This document shows, in pieces, positions 25,803 through 36,400 of a stretch of 53,245 nt of DNA; within the stretch, counting starts at the first letter, position 1; each line of letters opens with the position of its first letter. Origin of the DNA: Erythrobacter dokdonensis DSW-74. GTDB taxonomy: Bacteria; Pseudomonadota; Alphaproteobacteria; Sphingomonadales; Sphingomonadaceae. Below the pieces are notes generated by a model. That model ran no database searches. It saw nothing but the letters and a program-made list of their open reading frames with translations, and was not told where the DNA came from. The position numbers and the translations under genes are program-made. The stretch lies in contig NZ_LZYB01000007.1 of NCBI RefSeq assembly GCF_001677335.1, forward strand, positions 1-53,245. The letters are read 5' to 3'.

Positions 25803-27296
25803 TCACCCCATGGTCGGGATGACGAAGGCGTTTGACCCATCGCCGCCCCCATCGGGCCAGCGCTGGGTGATCTTCTTGTTCTTGGTCCAGAATCTCAGGC
25901 CTTCCACGCCATACTGGTCGATATCGCCGAAGCCCGAGCGCTTCCACCCGCCGAAGGAATGATAGGCGACCGGGACCGGAATCGGCACGTTGATGCCGAC
26001 CATGCCGACGTTCACGCGTGCAGCGAATTCGCGTGCAGCGTGGCCGTTGCGGGTGAAGATCGCGACGCCGTTGCCATACTGGTGTTCGGACGGCAGGCGC
26101 ACCGCTTCCTCGAAGTCCGCCGCGCGCACTATCTGGAGCACCGGGCCGAAGATTTCCTCCTGATAGGACTTCATCTGCGGGGTGACGTGGTCGATCAGGG
26201 TCGGGCCGACAAAGAAGCCCTTCTCGTGGCCCTGAAGGGTAAAGCCGCGCCCGTCGACGACAATCTCCGCGCCTTCCTGTTCAGCGGTGGTAATCCACTG
26301 TTCGATGCGCGCCTTGTGCTCGGGCGTAACGACCGGTCCGTAATCCGCATCGGGATCGTTGGAGACGCCGATGCGCAATCCGGCGATCGACTTCAGGAGC
26401 TTTTCCTTGAGCCGCTCGGCCGTCTCCTCGCCCACCGGCACCACCACCGGCAACGCCATGCAGCGCTCGCCCGCCGAGCCGAAGGCCGCGCCGGTCAGGT
26501 CTGTCACGACCTGGTCGAGGTCGGCATCGGGCAGCACGATCCCGTGGTTCTTCGCGCCGCCGAAGGCCTGCACGCGCTTGTTGTTGGCGCTCCCTCGCGC
26601 GTAGATATACTGCGCGATGTCGGAGCTTCCGACGAAGCTGATCGCGGCGATATCGGGGTGGTCGATGATCGCATCGACCATCTCCTTGTCGCCGTGGACG
26701 ACCTGCAACAGGCCTTCGGGCGCGCCCGCTTCGAGGAACAGTTCGGCGAGGCGCACCGGCACCGACGGGTCACGCTCGCTCGGCTTGAGGATAAAGGCAT
26801 TACCCGCAGCACACGCCATGCCGAACATCCACATCGGAATCATCGCCGGGAAGTTGAACGGGGTGATGCCAGCGCCGATGCCGAGCGGCTGGCGCATCGA
26901 ATAGACGTCGATACCCGGCCCCGCGCCGTGGGTATATTCGCCCTTCATGATCTGCGGGATGCCGCAGGCGTACTCGATCACTTCCAGCCCGCGCTGCACA
27001 TCGCCCCTGGCGTCGGGCACGGTCTTGCCGTGTTCGCTCGAAAGCATCTCTGCGAGCGACTGCATGTTCGCCTCGACCAGCTGCTTGAAGGCGAACATCA
27101 CCCGCGCGCGGCGCTGGGGGTTGGTGGCGGCCCAGCCGGGCTGGACGCGCTTGGCGGTCTCTACCGCGCGGGCCAGCAGCGCGGCATCGCCGAGGGCAAC
27201 TTCGCCCTGCACCTCGCCGGTGGACGGGTTCCAGATGGAATGCTTGCGGGTGGGGGCGGGGGTCTCGCCGACGATGAAGTGGTCGATCTGACGCAT
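25803..27296 (-). CDS. mmsA: CoA-acylating methylmalonate-semialdehyde dehydrogenase
   Basis: 497-residue aldehyde dehydrogenase of the MmsA type, converting (methyl)malonate semialdehyde plus CoA and NAD to propionyl-CoA or acetyl-CoA in valine, beta-alanine or inositol breakdown. The catalytic Cys279 lies in GSAGERCMAL. The N-terminal HFIVGETP, the PFNFPAMIPMWMFG block and FVGSSDIAQYIY are typical of MmsA/IolA. ATG 27296 is preceded by GGAGAC, which decides against the long upstream-open frame. No mmsB or acyl-CoA dehydrogenase is adjacent, so the pathway cannot be fixed from context. Divergent from the SMP-30-like gene with 138 bp between. Confidence 0.93.
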   Translation of the reverse strand: MRQIDHFIVGETPAPTRKHSIWNPSTGEVQGEVALGDAALLARAVETAKRVQPGWAATNPQRRARVMFAFKQLVEANMQSLAEMLSSEHGKTVPDARGDVQRGLEVIEYACGIPQIMKGEYTHGAGPGIDVYSMRQPLGIGAGITPFNFPAMIPMWMFGMACAAGNAFILKPSERDPSVPVRLAELFLEAGAPEGLLQVVHGDKEMVDAIIDHPDIAAISFVGSSDIAQYIYARGSANNKRVQAFGGAKNHGIVLPDADLDQVVTDLTGAAFGSAGERCMALPVVVPVGEETAERLKEKLLKSIAGLRIGVSNDPDADYGPVVTPEHKARIEQWITTAEQEGAEIVVDGRGFTLQGHEKGFFVGPTLIDHVTPQMKSYQEEIFGPVLQIVRAADFEEAVRLPSEHQYGNGVAIFTRNGHAAREFAARVNVGMVGINVPIPVPVAYHSFGGWKRSGFGDIDQYGVEGLRFWTKNKKITQRWPDGGGDGSNAFVIPTMG

Positions 27297-27434
27297 TTGG
27301 GGGTCTCCTGTCTGGCCCTCCCTTTGGCCCTCGCGCCAGGGTTTCGCAAGCCTTGCACCTCTCCTCAAAAGTGCTGGCGCGGGCGAACGGAGCAGGGCAG
27401 TCTGTGTGCAGGACGACACAAGGAGTAACGCGCG

Positions 27435-28367
27435 ATGGGCAGAGCCTTGACCATGATCGCCGGGATTGCCGCGGCAATGGCGGCAGGCACCGCGCTGGCT
27501 GATGAAGCTGCGCCGGGTGATGGCTTGTTCGTCGAGGGCAGCCTCGAGCTTGCGGCCACCGGCTACACCTTCACCGAAGGCCCGGCGTGGGACGGGTCGC
27601 GACTGATCTTCAGCGATATTCCGGGCGACACGGTCTATGTCTACACGCCGGGGGAGGGGGCGGCGCAGGTGCTCTACACGCCGAGCGACAATGCCAACGG
27701 CCACACGTTCGATCTTCAGGGTCGGCTGCTCAATGCCGAACACGGCAGCGGCGAGATTACCCGCTGGACGGCCGAGAGCGGGCGGCAGACCATTTCCGCG
27801 CGCTACGAGGGCAAGCGGCTCAACAGCCCCAATGATGTCGTTGTGCGCAGCGACGGGATGATCCTGTTCACCGATCCCCCCTATGGCCTCGGTCAGCGGA
27901 CAGGCGAACTGGGTTTCTCCGGCGTGTTCGCGCTCGACGAGGGGACGGGCCGCATGGTGCTGATCGACGATACGCTGTCGCGTCCCAACGGCCTTGCGCT
28001 CTCGCCTGACGAGACAGTGCTCTATGTCGGCGATACCGCCACCCAGACCTTGTGGGCCTATGATCTTGCAGCGGATGGCACGGCCTCGGGCAAACGACTG
28101 GTCGCGGATGTGACCGATGACAGCAAGGCGGGGCGGGTTGATGGTGTCAGAGTAGATACCGAAGGGCGCGTCTGGTTCACCTGCCCCGGCGGGCTGTGCG
28201 TCGTCGATCCGGAAAGCGGCACGGTTCTGGCACGGCTTGCAACGCCCAAGCGCGCGACCAACCTCGCCTGGGGCGGGGCGGACCTGTCGGACCTCTACAT
28301 TACCGCGCTGACCGACGTGTACCGGGTGCAAACCCGCGCCAAGGGCATCGGTTCGTCGAGCCGTTAA
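27435..28367 (+). CDS. Exported SMP-30/gluconolactonase/LRE-family protein
   Basis: 310 residues with a signal peptide (about 1-22, ending ALADE), then a six-bladed beta-propeller. The metal-ligand positions expected for the family are present: Glu in FTEGPAW, Asn in LNSPNDV, and Asn/Asp in SRPNGLALSPDE. The family hydrolyses sugar lactones (gluconolactone and similar), here in the periplasm. ATG 27435 has AAGGAG 8-9 bases upstream. Its TAA overlaps the stop of the convergent M24 peptidase gene (TTAA). A lactone formed by a periplasmic sugar dehydrogenase is a plausible substrate, but none is encoded nearby. Confidence 0.85.
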   Translation: MGRALTMIAGIAAAMAAGTALADEAAPGDGLFVEGSLELAATGYTFTEGPAWDGSRLIFSDIPGDTVYVYTPGEGAAQVLYTPSDNANGHTFDLQGRLLNAEHGSGEITRWTAESGRQTISARYEGKRLNSPNDVVVRSDGMILFTDPPYGLGQRTGELGFSGVFALDEGTGRMVLIDDTLSRPNGLALSPDETVLYVGDTATQTLWAYDLAADGTASGKRLVADVTDDSKAGRVDGVRVDTEGRVWFTCPGGLCVVDPESGTVLARLATPKRATNLAWGGADLSDLYITALTDVYRVQTRAKGIGSSSR

Positions 28368-29731
28368 TCCGAAGGGATCAGCGTGATCTCGGTCTGGCGC
28401 CCATCGATGTAGCGCACGCTTGTCCCGTCGAAGAAGGCGTCCTCCTCGGTACGGAAATCGACCCTCTGGCCGCCCCATTCGGGCACTGCGGCATAGGACG
28501 TGAGCTCGATCGACCATGCCGTATTCGCCCGGATCGGCCCCTCTCCGCGCGGATCGGCCTTCTGGTTGTCCCAGAAGCCGATGGCCGGCCCCGCGCCATG
28601 GCCGTGGTGGCCGATCGGGTGGGTGTAGATCGACGGGTCGAGCCCCGCCGCGATGGCGTCCGCGCGGGCAATCGCGAGCGTCTCGTTGCCGGAGCGGCCC
28701 ACCTTGAAGGCGCGGGTCAGGAAATCCTGCACCCTGTTCGAATTGGCGAGCCCCACGCGCAGGCCCGCCGGGGCCTCGGTCTCGCCGGATCTGAGAACAT
28801 AGGCGAGATGCTGCGTGTCGGTGTTGAGGCGCAGGTAGGTGATACCGAAATCCGTCCACAACAGGTCGCCGGGGCGGATCACCACGTCACCCTCCAGCAT
28901 TCCTTCGGTGCCCTGCCGCTGGATCGCGACCGAGGGGTGGAACCACGGGTCGAGCCCCAATTGCAGCAGGCGGTCGCGATACCACCATTGCACTTGGCTC
29001 GCGGTGGTGACGCCGGGGGTGATGACCTTGCGCGAGAAGGCCTCGCCAATCACGGCATGGGCGATGCGAACGATGCCGGGGTAGAGCTCCATTTCCGACG
29101 GGGTGCGAGTCTCCAGCCAGCGGATCGCCAGCCCCTCGCCGCTGACAACTCTGTGGTGCAGCTCGGCAGGCAGGGCCGACATGAAGCGGTCATGCTGGCT
29201 CAGCGTCATGCCGTCTGCGAACTGGTAGAGATCGCTGGTGTTGATCGCGATTTTCGCAGGATCGCGTGTAGCGATGATCTCCGCCACCGCCTGCCACTGG
29301 TCGGGCTGTTCGTTCGGGTTCCATGATGGGGCAAACAGCCCGCCAAGGCCGTATCGGCTCACCGTAAGGCGTTCGACAGGCTTTCCCTCGCCCGGATCAT
29401 GGAAGATCAGGATCGTGCGGCGGCGCGCATGCATGTTCTCGGCATCGAGCATGGTGGCGACCACCGGCTCCTCGAAATATTCGCGCGCCACCAACAGCCA
29501 CAAGTCGATGCCTTCCGCACGCATGATCTGCGGGATCAGCGTTTCGAGCCGCTCGGCCAGGATGCGGTTTTCAAGCGCTGCACGCTCGCGCGGCGGGAGT
29601 ATCGGCGGTAGCGCGGGGGCGGGTTGTTCGGTTTCGCTCATCGCGATCGGCGCGCTGTCGTGCGCGCTCGCCGGCACGCTTGCCAATGCCAGCCCCGCCA
29701 GAATTGCCGCGCCGGTGTTTGCCTGCCTCAT
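28364..29731 (-). CDS. Exported M24-family metallopeptidase (Xaa-Pro aminopeptidase-like)
   Basis: 455 residues with a signal peptide (MRQANTGAAILAGLALASVPASA). The C-terminal pita-bread domain has the dinuclear metal ligands: Asp...Asp in TDFGITYLRLNTD, His in PIGHHGHGAG, Glu in SIELTS and Glu in VDFRTEEDAF. The N-terminal creatinase-like domain is present. It probably removes N-terminal residues before proline from peptides in the periplasm. The ATG at 29731 places the signal peptide at the N-terminus; the upstream-open extension is Arg-rich and unlikely. Convergent overlap of stop codons with the SMP-30-like gene; divergent from katG with 245 bp between. Confidence 0.86.
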   Translation of the reverse strand: MRQANTGAAILAGLALASVPASAHDSAPIAMSETEQPAPALPPILPPRERAALENRILAERLETLIPQIMRAEGIDLWLLVAREYFEEPVVATMLDAENMHARRRTILIFHDPGEGKPVERLTVSRYGLGGLFAPSWNPNEQPDQWQAVAEIIATRDPAKIAINTSDLYQFADGMTLSQHDRFMSALPAELHHRVVSGEGLAIRWLETRTPSEMELYPGIVRIAHAVIGEAFSRKVITPGVTTASQVQWWYRDRLLQLGLDPWFHPSVAIQRQGTEGMLEGDVVIRPGDLLWTDFGITYLRLNTDTQHLAYVLRSGETEAPAGLRVGLANSNRVQDFLTRAFKVGRSGNETLAIARADAIAAGLDPSIYTHPIGHHGHGAGPAIGFWDNQKADPRGEGPIRANTAWSIELTSYAAVPEWGGQRVDFRTEEDAFFDGTSVRYIDGRQTEITLIPSD

Positions 29732-29903
29732 TGATGCGATAGCCCCTGTTGCCCGTTCCTCGCCGACCATGCCGCGCCCGCGCCGGTGCGGCAAGCCGTG
29801 CGAACGATCATCGAAAAATTCGGATTACTGTTATCGGGACAACCCGTTTTTCCTGTCCCGTCGATGCACCTAGTCACGGCGCTGTCAGGAACGTGGCAGC
29901 CTA

Positions 29904-29918
29904 TCGGGATATACCCGA
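29904..29918. promoter_or_regulatory. Palindrome TCGGG-N5-CCCGA upstream of katG
   Basis: TCGGGATATACCCGA is a perfect 5-5-5 inverted repeat 58 bp upstream of the katG ATG, in the 245-bp region between the divergent M24 and katG genes. It may be a regulator half-site pair or a 5' UTR hairpin. I see no convincing OxyR-type site. A second weak hairpin (CGGG-ACAA-CCCG followed by five T) lies at 29835-29851. Confidence 0.3.
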
Positions 29919-29976
29919 AGCGCGCCTGCCCGCAATTCCGGTGCAAGATACTCGCCAACCAAACAGGGACTAAATC

Positions 29977-32238
29977 ATGTCGCACAAAATGAAGGGGCTG
30001 CTGCTCCTGTCTTCGAGCCTCCTCCTCGCCATCCCCGCTTCCGCCACTCCTCCGGGGTTCAACGAACCGGGCATGGGCCGCGTGGGCATGCCGCAAGGCC
30101 AGCCTGCCCCGCGTTCGGTGCAGGACTGGTGGCCGAATGTGGTCGACCTCTCGCGCTTGCGCCAGAACGAATATGATCCCGATCCCAATGGCGAAGCCTT
30201 CGACTACGCCGCCGAATTCGCCAAACTCGACCTTAAGGCGGTCAAGGCCGATATCGATGCGGCGCTGACGGATTCGCAGGACTGGTGGCCTGCTGATTAC
30301 GGCAATTACGCCGGATTGTTCATTCGCCTCGCCTGGCACTCGGCCGGCACCTATCGCTCGGGCGACGGGCGCGGCGGTTCGGACGGCGGGCAGATCCGTT
30401 TCGAGCCGCTCAACTCCTGGCCTGACAACGGCAATCTCGACAAGGCCCGCCGCGTGCTGTGGCCGGTCAAGCAGAAGTACGGGGCCGCGCTGTCCTGGTC
30501 CGATCTCATCATCCTGTCGGGCAATGTTGCGCTCGAGAACGCGGGCTTCAAGACCTATGGTTTTGCCGGTGGCCGTGCCGACGCATGGGAGCCCGAGCTG
30601 GTCTATTGGGGGCCTGAAACCAAGTTCCTCACCTCCGAGCGCCAGAGCGAGGAAGGTGACCTCGAAAACCCGCTTGCCGCGTCCGAAATGGGCCTCATCT
30701 ACGTCAATCCCGAAGGGCCGGAAGGCAATCCCGACATTCTCGCCGCGGCCAAGGCGATCCGAACCACCTTCGCGCGGATGGGCATGAATGACGAGGAAAC
30801 CGCCGCCTTGATCATCGGTGGGCACACACTCGGCAAGATGCACGGCGCGCACAAGGCGGCCGATTGCGTCGGCAAGGAACCGGCTGCCGAAGGCGTCGAG
30901 GCGCAGGGTCTGGGCTGGAAGAACAGCTGCGGTACCGGCGCCGGGCCGGATGCGGTGACCAGCGGGCTTGAAGGCGCCTGGACCGTCACGCCGGTCCAGT
31001 GGAGCAGCAATTATCTCGACAACATGTATGCCTTCGAGTGGAAGCTCACCACCAGCCCGGCAGGGGCCAAGCAATGGGAGCCGGTCAATGCCGATGATCT
31101 CAAGATCGTTCCCGATGCCCATGACCCCGACAAGTTCCACGCACCCGTGATGCTCACCACCGATCTCGCGCTGCGCTATGATCCTGCCTATGGCGCGATC
31201 ACGAGCAAGTGGGTGAAGGATCCTGCGGCAATGGACGAGGCCTTTGCCCGCGCGTGGTTCAAGCTGACTCACCGCGACATGGGCCCCAAGGCGCGTTATG
31301 TCGGTGCCGAGGTGCCGGCCGAGGACCTGATCTGGCAGGACCCGCTGCCCAAGGCGGATTACGCCATGATTGCTGCGGCTGATGTGGCGGCGCTCAAGGA
31401 CAGCATCCGCAAGACCGGTCTTTCCCGTTCGGAACTGGTGCGCACGGCCTGGGCCTCGGCGGTCACCTTCCGCGATACCGATATGCGCGGCGGCGCCAAT
31501 GGCGCGCGGATCCGCCTCGCGCCGCAAAAGGACTGGGGCGTGAACGACCCCGAGGTGATCGCCAGAGTGGTGAAGGCACTCGAAGGCGTGCAGGCGCAGT
31601 TCAATGCGAAGTCGGGCTCCAGAAAGGTCTCGATCGCCGATCTCGTGGTGCTCGGCGGTGTGGTCGCCGTAGAGGATGCGGCCAGGGCGGCCGGTCACTC
31701 CGTCACCGTACCCTTCACTCCGGGCCGGGTCGATGCGACCGATGCACACACCGATGCGGAGAGCTTCGAACTGCTTCGCCCTGCCGCAGACGGTTTCCGC
31801 AATTTCTACAGCGAACGCGCCCGCCGCTCGCCCTCGGAAATGCTGATCGACCAGGCCGATACCCTGACCCTTACCGTGCCGGAAATGACCGTGCTGGTGG
31901 CAGGCATGCGGATGCTCGATGCCAATACCGGCGGGGCCAGGCACGGGGTGTTCACCGACACGCCGGGCACGCTGAGCAATGACTTCTTCGTCAACCTGCT
32001 CGACATGGCCAATGCATGGAAACCAGCCGAGACCGAGGGGCTGTATGAGGGGCGCGATCGCAAGACCGGCGCGCTCAAGTGGACGGCGACCGAGGTCGAT
32101 CTGGTGTTCGGATCGAACTCCGAACTGCGTGCCGTGGCCGAGGTCTATGCGGTCAAGGGCGGCGAGGAAAAGTTCGTGGCCGACTTCGCCAAGGCCTGGA
32201 ACAAGGTGATGATGCTTGACCGCTTCGACGTGAAGTAA
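29977..32238 (+). CDS. katG: Catalase-peroxidase with signal peptide
   Basis: 753-residue bifunctional haem catalase-peroxidase. The distal triad is Arg117-Trp120-His121 ([11 protein letters not shown]). The Trp120-Tyr242-Met268 crosslink partners ([18 protein letters not shown]) and the proximal haem ligand His283 ([11 protein letters not shown]) are all present, so it should be active. Unlike most KatG it begins with an export signal ([23 protein letters not shown]), so it is probably periplasmic, as known for KatP-like enzymes. The ATG is preceded by AACAGGGAC. A strong intrinsic terminator follows, so it is a single-gene unit. Likely role: detoxifying hydrogen peroxide at the envelope. 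Confidence 0.95.
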   Translation: MSHKMKGLLLLSSSLLLAIPASATPPGFNEPGMGRVGMPQGQPAPRSVQDWWPNVVDLSRLRQNEYDPDPNGEAFDYAAEFAKLDLKAVKADIDAALTDSQDWWPADYGNYAGLFIRLAWHSAGTYRSGDGRGGSDGGQIRFEPLNSWPDNGNLDKARRVLWPVKQKYGAALSWSDLIILSGNVALENAGFKTYGFAGGRADAWEPELVYWGPETKFLTSERQSEEGDLENPLAASEMGLIYVNPEGPEGNPDILAAAKAIRTTFARMGMNDEETAALIIGGHTLGKMHGAHKAADCVGKEPAAEGVEAQGLGWKNSCGTGAGPDAVTSGLEGAWTVTPVQWSSNYLDNMYAFEWKLTTSPAGAKQWEPVNADDLKIVPDAHDPDKFHAPVMLTTDLALRYDPAYGAITSKWVKDPAAMDEAFARAWFKLTHRDMGPKARYVGAEVPAEDLIWQDPLPKADYAMIAAADVAALKDSIRKTGLSRSELVRTAWASAVTFRDTDMRGGANGARIRLAPQKDWGVNDPEVIARVVKALEGVQAQFNAKSGSRKVSIADLVVLGGVVAVEDAARAAGHSVTVPFTPGRVDATDAHTDAESFELLRPAADGFRNFYSERARRSPSEMLIDQADTLTLTVPEMTVLVAGMRMLDANTGGARHGVFTDTPGTLSNDFFVNLLDMANAWKPAETEGLYEGRDRKTGALKWTATEVDLVFGSNSELRAVAEVYAVKGGEEKFVADFAKAWNKVMMLDRFDVK

Positions 32239-32257
32239 GCGGTCCAAAGGAACGACA

Positions 32258-32290
32258 GGGCGCCGGTAGCTTCATGCCCGGCGCCCTTTT
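32258..32290 (+). terminator. Intrinsic terminator after katG
   Basis: GGGCGCCGG (32258-32266) pairs exactly with CCGGCGCCC (32278-32286), with an 11-nt loop, followed by TTTT. It begins 20 bp after the katG stop and precedes the efflux operon. Confidence 0.85.
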
Positions 32291-32368
32291 CGTGTCTGCG
32301 CCGGAACCCGAAGGCCGGCACAGGATTGATTGGACAAACCTGCAAATCTGCGAAACAGCCCTTTTCCG

Positions 32369-33421
32369 ATGCGATTTTTCCTTTCTCTGGCGGCCGTCTT
32401 GCTGCTTGCCGCCTGCTCTGCCGACGAACAGCGTGGCGGCGAGCGTACCGTCGCGGTCGTGGCCGAGCCGGTCCGTATGCTTGCCGATGAAGACGTGGTC
32501 GAGGCGGTCGGCACGGCGCGGGCCGTACGCTCGGCGCAGATCTTTCCGGAGGTTTCGGGGCGGATCGCGGCGGTGCGCTTTTCTCCCGGTGCCTTTGTGC
32601 CGCAGGGCGCCGTTCTGGTGGAGCTTGATGCCCGGGCCGAGCAGCTGGCGCTGAAACTCGCAGAGGTGCGGGTGGCCGAAGCTGAGCAATTGCTGGGACG
32701 CTATCGCCGGATCGAAGATACCGGCGCGCTCTCCGACAGCCAGATCGAGGCGGGCGAGACCGCGCTTGCTGCCGCCCGGATCGAGCGCGACCAGGCCGCA
32801 TTGGCGCTGTCCGAACGCACCATCCGCGCGCCTTTTGCTGGCCATGTCAGCTTTTCCGAGCTTGATCCTGGCGACCGGGTCACGCCGACGACGTTGGTCG
32901 CGCAGATCGACCAGCGCGCCCGGCTCTATATCGACTTCAATGCACCCGAGGCGGTGTTCCGGCGCCTGCGCCCGGGCCAGAGCATCGAGGTCGTGCCCTT
33001 TGCCGATCCCGACCGCACCATCGCCACAACAATCCAGGCGGTCGACAGCACCATCGAGCAGGAACAGCGTAGCTACCGTGCGCGCGCCACGATCGACAAT
33101 TCAGGCGATGCCTTCCGCCCCGGCATGAGCTTTTCCGTGCGATTTGCCGATAGCGGCCAGCTGCGTCCGGCGGTGCCGGAGGCAGCGGTGATGTGGACCG
33201 GCGACGGTTCTTCGGTCTTTGTCGTTCGCGAGGGCAAGGCGGTGCGCGTGCCGGTCACCATCGCCGCCCGCCGCGAGGGGCTCGCATTGCTGGAGGCGAA
33301 AATTGTCAAAGGCACCCCGATCATCGTCAAGGGCGTGCAGAAGCTGCGCGAAGGGCAAGGCGTCACACTGGTCAAGCCGCCCGTGCGCGAGGCGGCCAAG
33401 GTCGAGGTCGCGCCCTCGTGA
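32369..33421 (+). CDS. RND efflux periplasmic adaptor (membrane fusion protein)
   Basis: 350-residue lipoprotein adaptor (signal MRFFLSLAAVLLLAAC; lipobox LAAC, Cys 16) that bridges the RND pump and outer-membrane channel. Barrel-sandwich halves are visible around FPEVSGRIAAVRFSPGAFV and ERTIRAPFAGHVSFSELDPGD, with a short coiled-coil hairpin between (about residues 85-145) and a beta-barrel after. ATG 32369 places the lipobox correctly; an upstream TTG would add 13 residues without benefit. Its TGA overlaps the GTG start of the pump gene. Substrates are unknown. Confidence 0.92.
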   Translation: MRFFLSLAAVLLLAACSADEQRGGERTVAVVAEPVRMLADEDVVEAVGTARAVRSAQIFPEVSGRIAAVRFSPGAFVPQGAVLVELDARAEQLALKLAEVRVAEAEQLLGRYRRIEDTGALSDSQIEAGETALAAARIERDQAALALSERTIRAPFAGHVSFSELDPGDRVTPTTLVAQIDQRARLYIDFNAPEAVFRRLRPGQSIEVVPFADPDRTIATTIQAVDSTIEQEQRSYRARATIDNSGDAFRPGMSFSVRFADSGQLRPAVPEAAVMWTGDGSSVFVVREGKAVRVPVTIAARREGLALLEAKIVKGTPIIVKGVQKLREGQGVTLVKPPVREAAKVEVAPS

Positions 33422-36400
33422 GTTCCCGCAACGATCTTCCCTTGCTGGCGGTCAAGCGGCCGTTGCTGGTCATCGTGCTCAACCTGCTGATCGTGATCGC
33501 GGGCGCCGCAGCACTGCTCGGCACGGAAGTGCGCGAACTTCCCAATGTCGACCGCCCGATCGTTACCGTCACCGCGGTTCTGCCCGGCGGCGCGCCCGAG
33601 ACGATGGATGCCGAAGTGACCTCGCGGCTCGAGAACGCGGCTGCGCGGGTCAACGGCGTGCGCAATATCCGCTCTTCCTCCGAAGAGAACAACAGCCGCA
33701 TCCGTGTCGAATTCAACCCCGGCACCGATCTCGACACCGCTGCCTCCGATCTGCGCGAGGCGGTGAGCCGTGTAACGCGCGACCTGCCCGAACGGGTCGA
33801 ACAGGTGCAGGTGGTCAAGGCCGATCAGGATGCCGAGGCGATCATGACGCTGGCGGTTGCCAGCCCGCGCTACGATGTCGCCGAACTCAGCCAGATCGTC
33901 GAGAATGACATCATTCCCGAACTGCTCGCGGCAGAGGGCGTGGCCAGCATCGAGACTTTCGGCGCGCGGCCAACGCAATTGCGCGTTGCGGTCGATCCGA
34001 TCCGGCTGGCGCGCTTCGGACTGACAATGAGCGATGTCGCCGCCGCGCTCAGGCAGGCGCCGTTCGATACGCCGGTCGGCTCGTTCCGGTCGGACGCACA
34101 GGAACTGCTGGTGCGGGCCGAGGCGACCGCAGCCGACCCTGCGCGCATCGCCGAAGTGGTGGTGCAGGGCGAGGTAACCGTCGGCGACGTTGCCGAGGCC
34201 TATTTCGCCCCCGCCGATGCTACCAGCTATGTCCGGCTCGACGGTGAACCGGTGATCGGGCTGGGCGTCATCCGGCAGGCCAATTCCAACACCATCGCGA
34301 TCTCCGATGCGACCCGCGCTGCAGCCGAACGGCTCGACGCGCGGTTCGACGACATTTCGATCAGGGTGATCTCCGACGACGCCGAATTCATCCGCGTTTC
34401 GGTGCGCGAAGTGGCGGTGACGCTGGTCATCACCGTGCTGGTCGTGATGGTGGTGATCTTCCTGTTCTTCGGCCACCTGAAACCGACGCTGATCCCTAGC
34501 ACCGCTATTCCCGTGGCGCTGATAGGGGTGGTTGCGGGGATCTGGGCGCTGGGCTTCTCCATCAACCTGCTGACCCTGTTAGCGCTGGTGCTGGCGACGG
34601 GCCTTGTCGTCGACGATGCGATCGTCGTGCTGGAGAACGCCCAGCGATTGCAGAAGGAACAGGGTCTCGGCAAGAAGGCTGCAGCAGTGCTTGGCACGCG
34701 GCAGGTCTATTTCGCGGTCATCGCGACCACCGCGGTGCTGGTTTCGGTATTCGTGCCGATCAGCTTCCTGCCGTCCGAAACCGGCCGGCTGTTCCGCGAA
34801 TTCGGTTTCGTGCTGGCAATTGCGGTGATCCTGTCGACTTTCGTTGCGGTAAGCCTTGTGCCGGCGCTTGCTGCGAAGATCGATCTTGCAGGCGAAAATG
34901 CAGATCCCGACCCGCGCCTGCAAGGCATCGCTACCCGGTTTGCGCAGCGCTACGACATCCTCGTTGCCGCCTGCATCGCGCATCCCTGGCGGGTGGTCGC
35001 GCTTTCGTTTCTGGCGCTGGTGGCGGCCGGGCTGGCCTATACTCAGCTGGACGAGGAACTGGTGCCCGAGGAGGACCGCGCGACGATCTTTGTCTGGGCG
35101 CGCGGGCCGGACGGGACGGGCCTCGCTTTCATGGACCGCGAACTTGACGAGATCGAGGCGGTGCTCGCGCCTCTTCAGGACAGCGGCGAAATCGAATCCA
35201 CCCTCTCGATTGTCGGCCGGTATGACCCCAATCTGGTCGTCGTCACGGCAACGCTGGCCGACTGGGACAGCCGCGCGCGCAGCCAGAGCGATATCGTTGC
35301 CGCGCTGGAGCAGCCGCTGGACGCCATTCCCGGCTCGCGCGCCTCGGCTCGCGGACGCTCGACCCTCGGACGGGGAGGCGGAGGCGGGCAAGGCGGCATC
35401 CAGGTCGCGCTGACCGGCAATGATTATGAAGGCATCTACCGATCGGCCCGCACACTGGCCGATGCGATCGAGACTTCCGCGATCCTGTCCGACCCCGATA
35501 TTTCCTATCAGCCGACCCAGCCGCAACTGTCCATCACCATTGACCGCGCCCGCGCCGCCGATCTCGGTGTGGCGCTTGATGATCTCGCGCTGACGCTTCA
35601 GGCGATGGTCAATGGTATTCAGGTCGTCGATCTCAATGTCGATGATCAGGCCGTCCCGATCCTGCTGACTTCGGAGACCTCGGCAATCTCGCGCCCAGCC
35701 GATCTCGGCAATCTCTATGTCCGTTCAAGCGAAAGCGGGCTGGTGCCGGTATCGGCGGTTACGCGCTTTTCCGAGCAGGGCGTCGCCGCAGAACTCGACC
35801 GCACCGAGCAGCGCCGCGCGATCGAGGTCCAGGCGGCGATTGCTCCGGGCGTGCCTCTGGCCGAGGCTATTGCCGAGATTGAGCGCTTGTCGGAAGAGGC
35901 GCTGGCCGAAGGGATCGAGCCGATCCTGCAGGGGGAGGCGCAGCAGCTTGAGGAAAGCTCGCGCGAATTGCTGCTGACCTATGGCTTTGCGATCCTGATC
36001 GTGTTCCTGGTCCTGGTCGCCCAGTTCGAAAGCCTCGCCAGCCCCTTCGTGATCCTCGTCTCGATTCCCTTCGCGCTGGCTGCTGCGCTTTTCGCGATGC
36101 TGGTCTCGGGAACCTCGCTCAACATCTATTCGCAGATCGGCCTCGTCATGCTGATCGGGCTGATGGCCAAGAACGGCATCCTGCTGGTCGAGTTCGCCGA
36201 CCAGAGACGCGAGGAGGGCGCGGATGTCGCGACCGCAATCCGCGAGGCGGCGACCCTGCGTCTGCGTCCGATCGCGATGACCCTGATATCGACCGTCGCG
36301 GGTGCGGTGCCGCTGGTCATCGCGAGCGGGGCAGGGGCCGAAGCGCGGCAGGCGATCGGCTGGGTAATCTTCGGCGGGTTGGGCATCGCGGCGGTCTTCA

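Noticed and set aside
27297..28859. Upstream extension of the mmsA frame through the SMP-30-like gene
   Set aside because: MmsA homology starts at 27296 with GGAGAC as SD; the extension is antisense to a gene with clear motifs.
29728..32247. 839-codon minus-strand open frame opposite katG
   Set aside because: katG on the plus strand has all catalytic residues; the antisense frame has a composition typical of GC-driven shadows.
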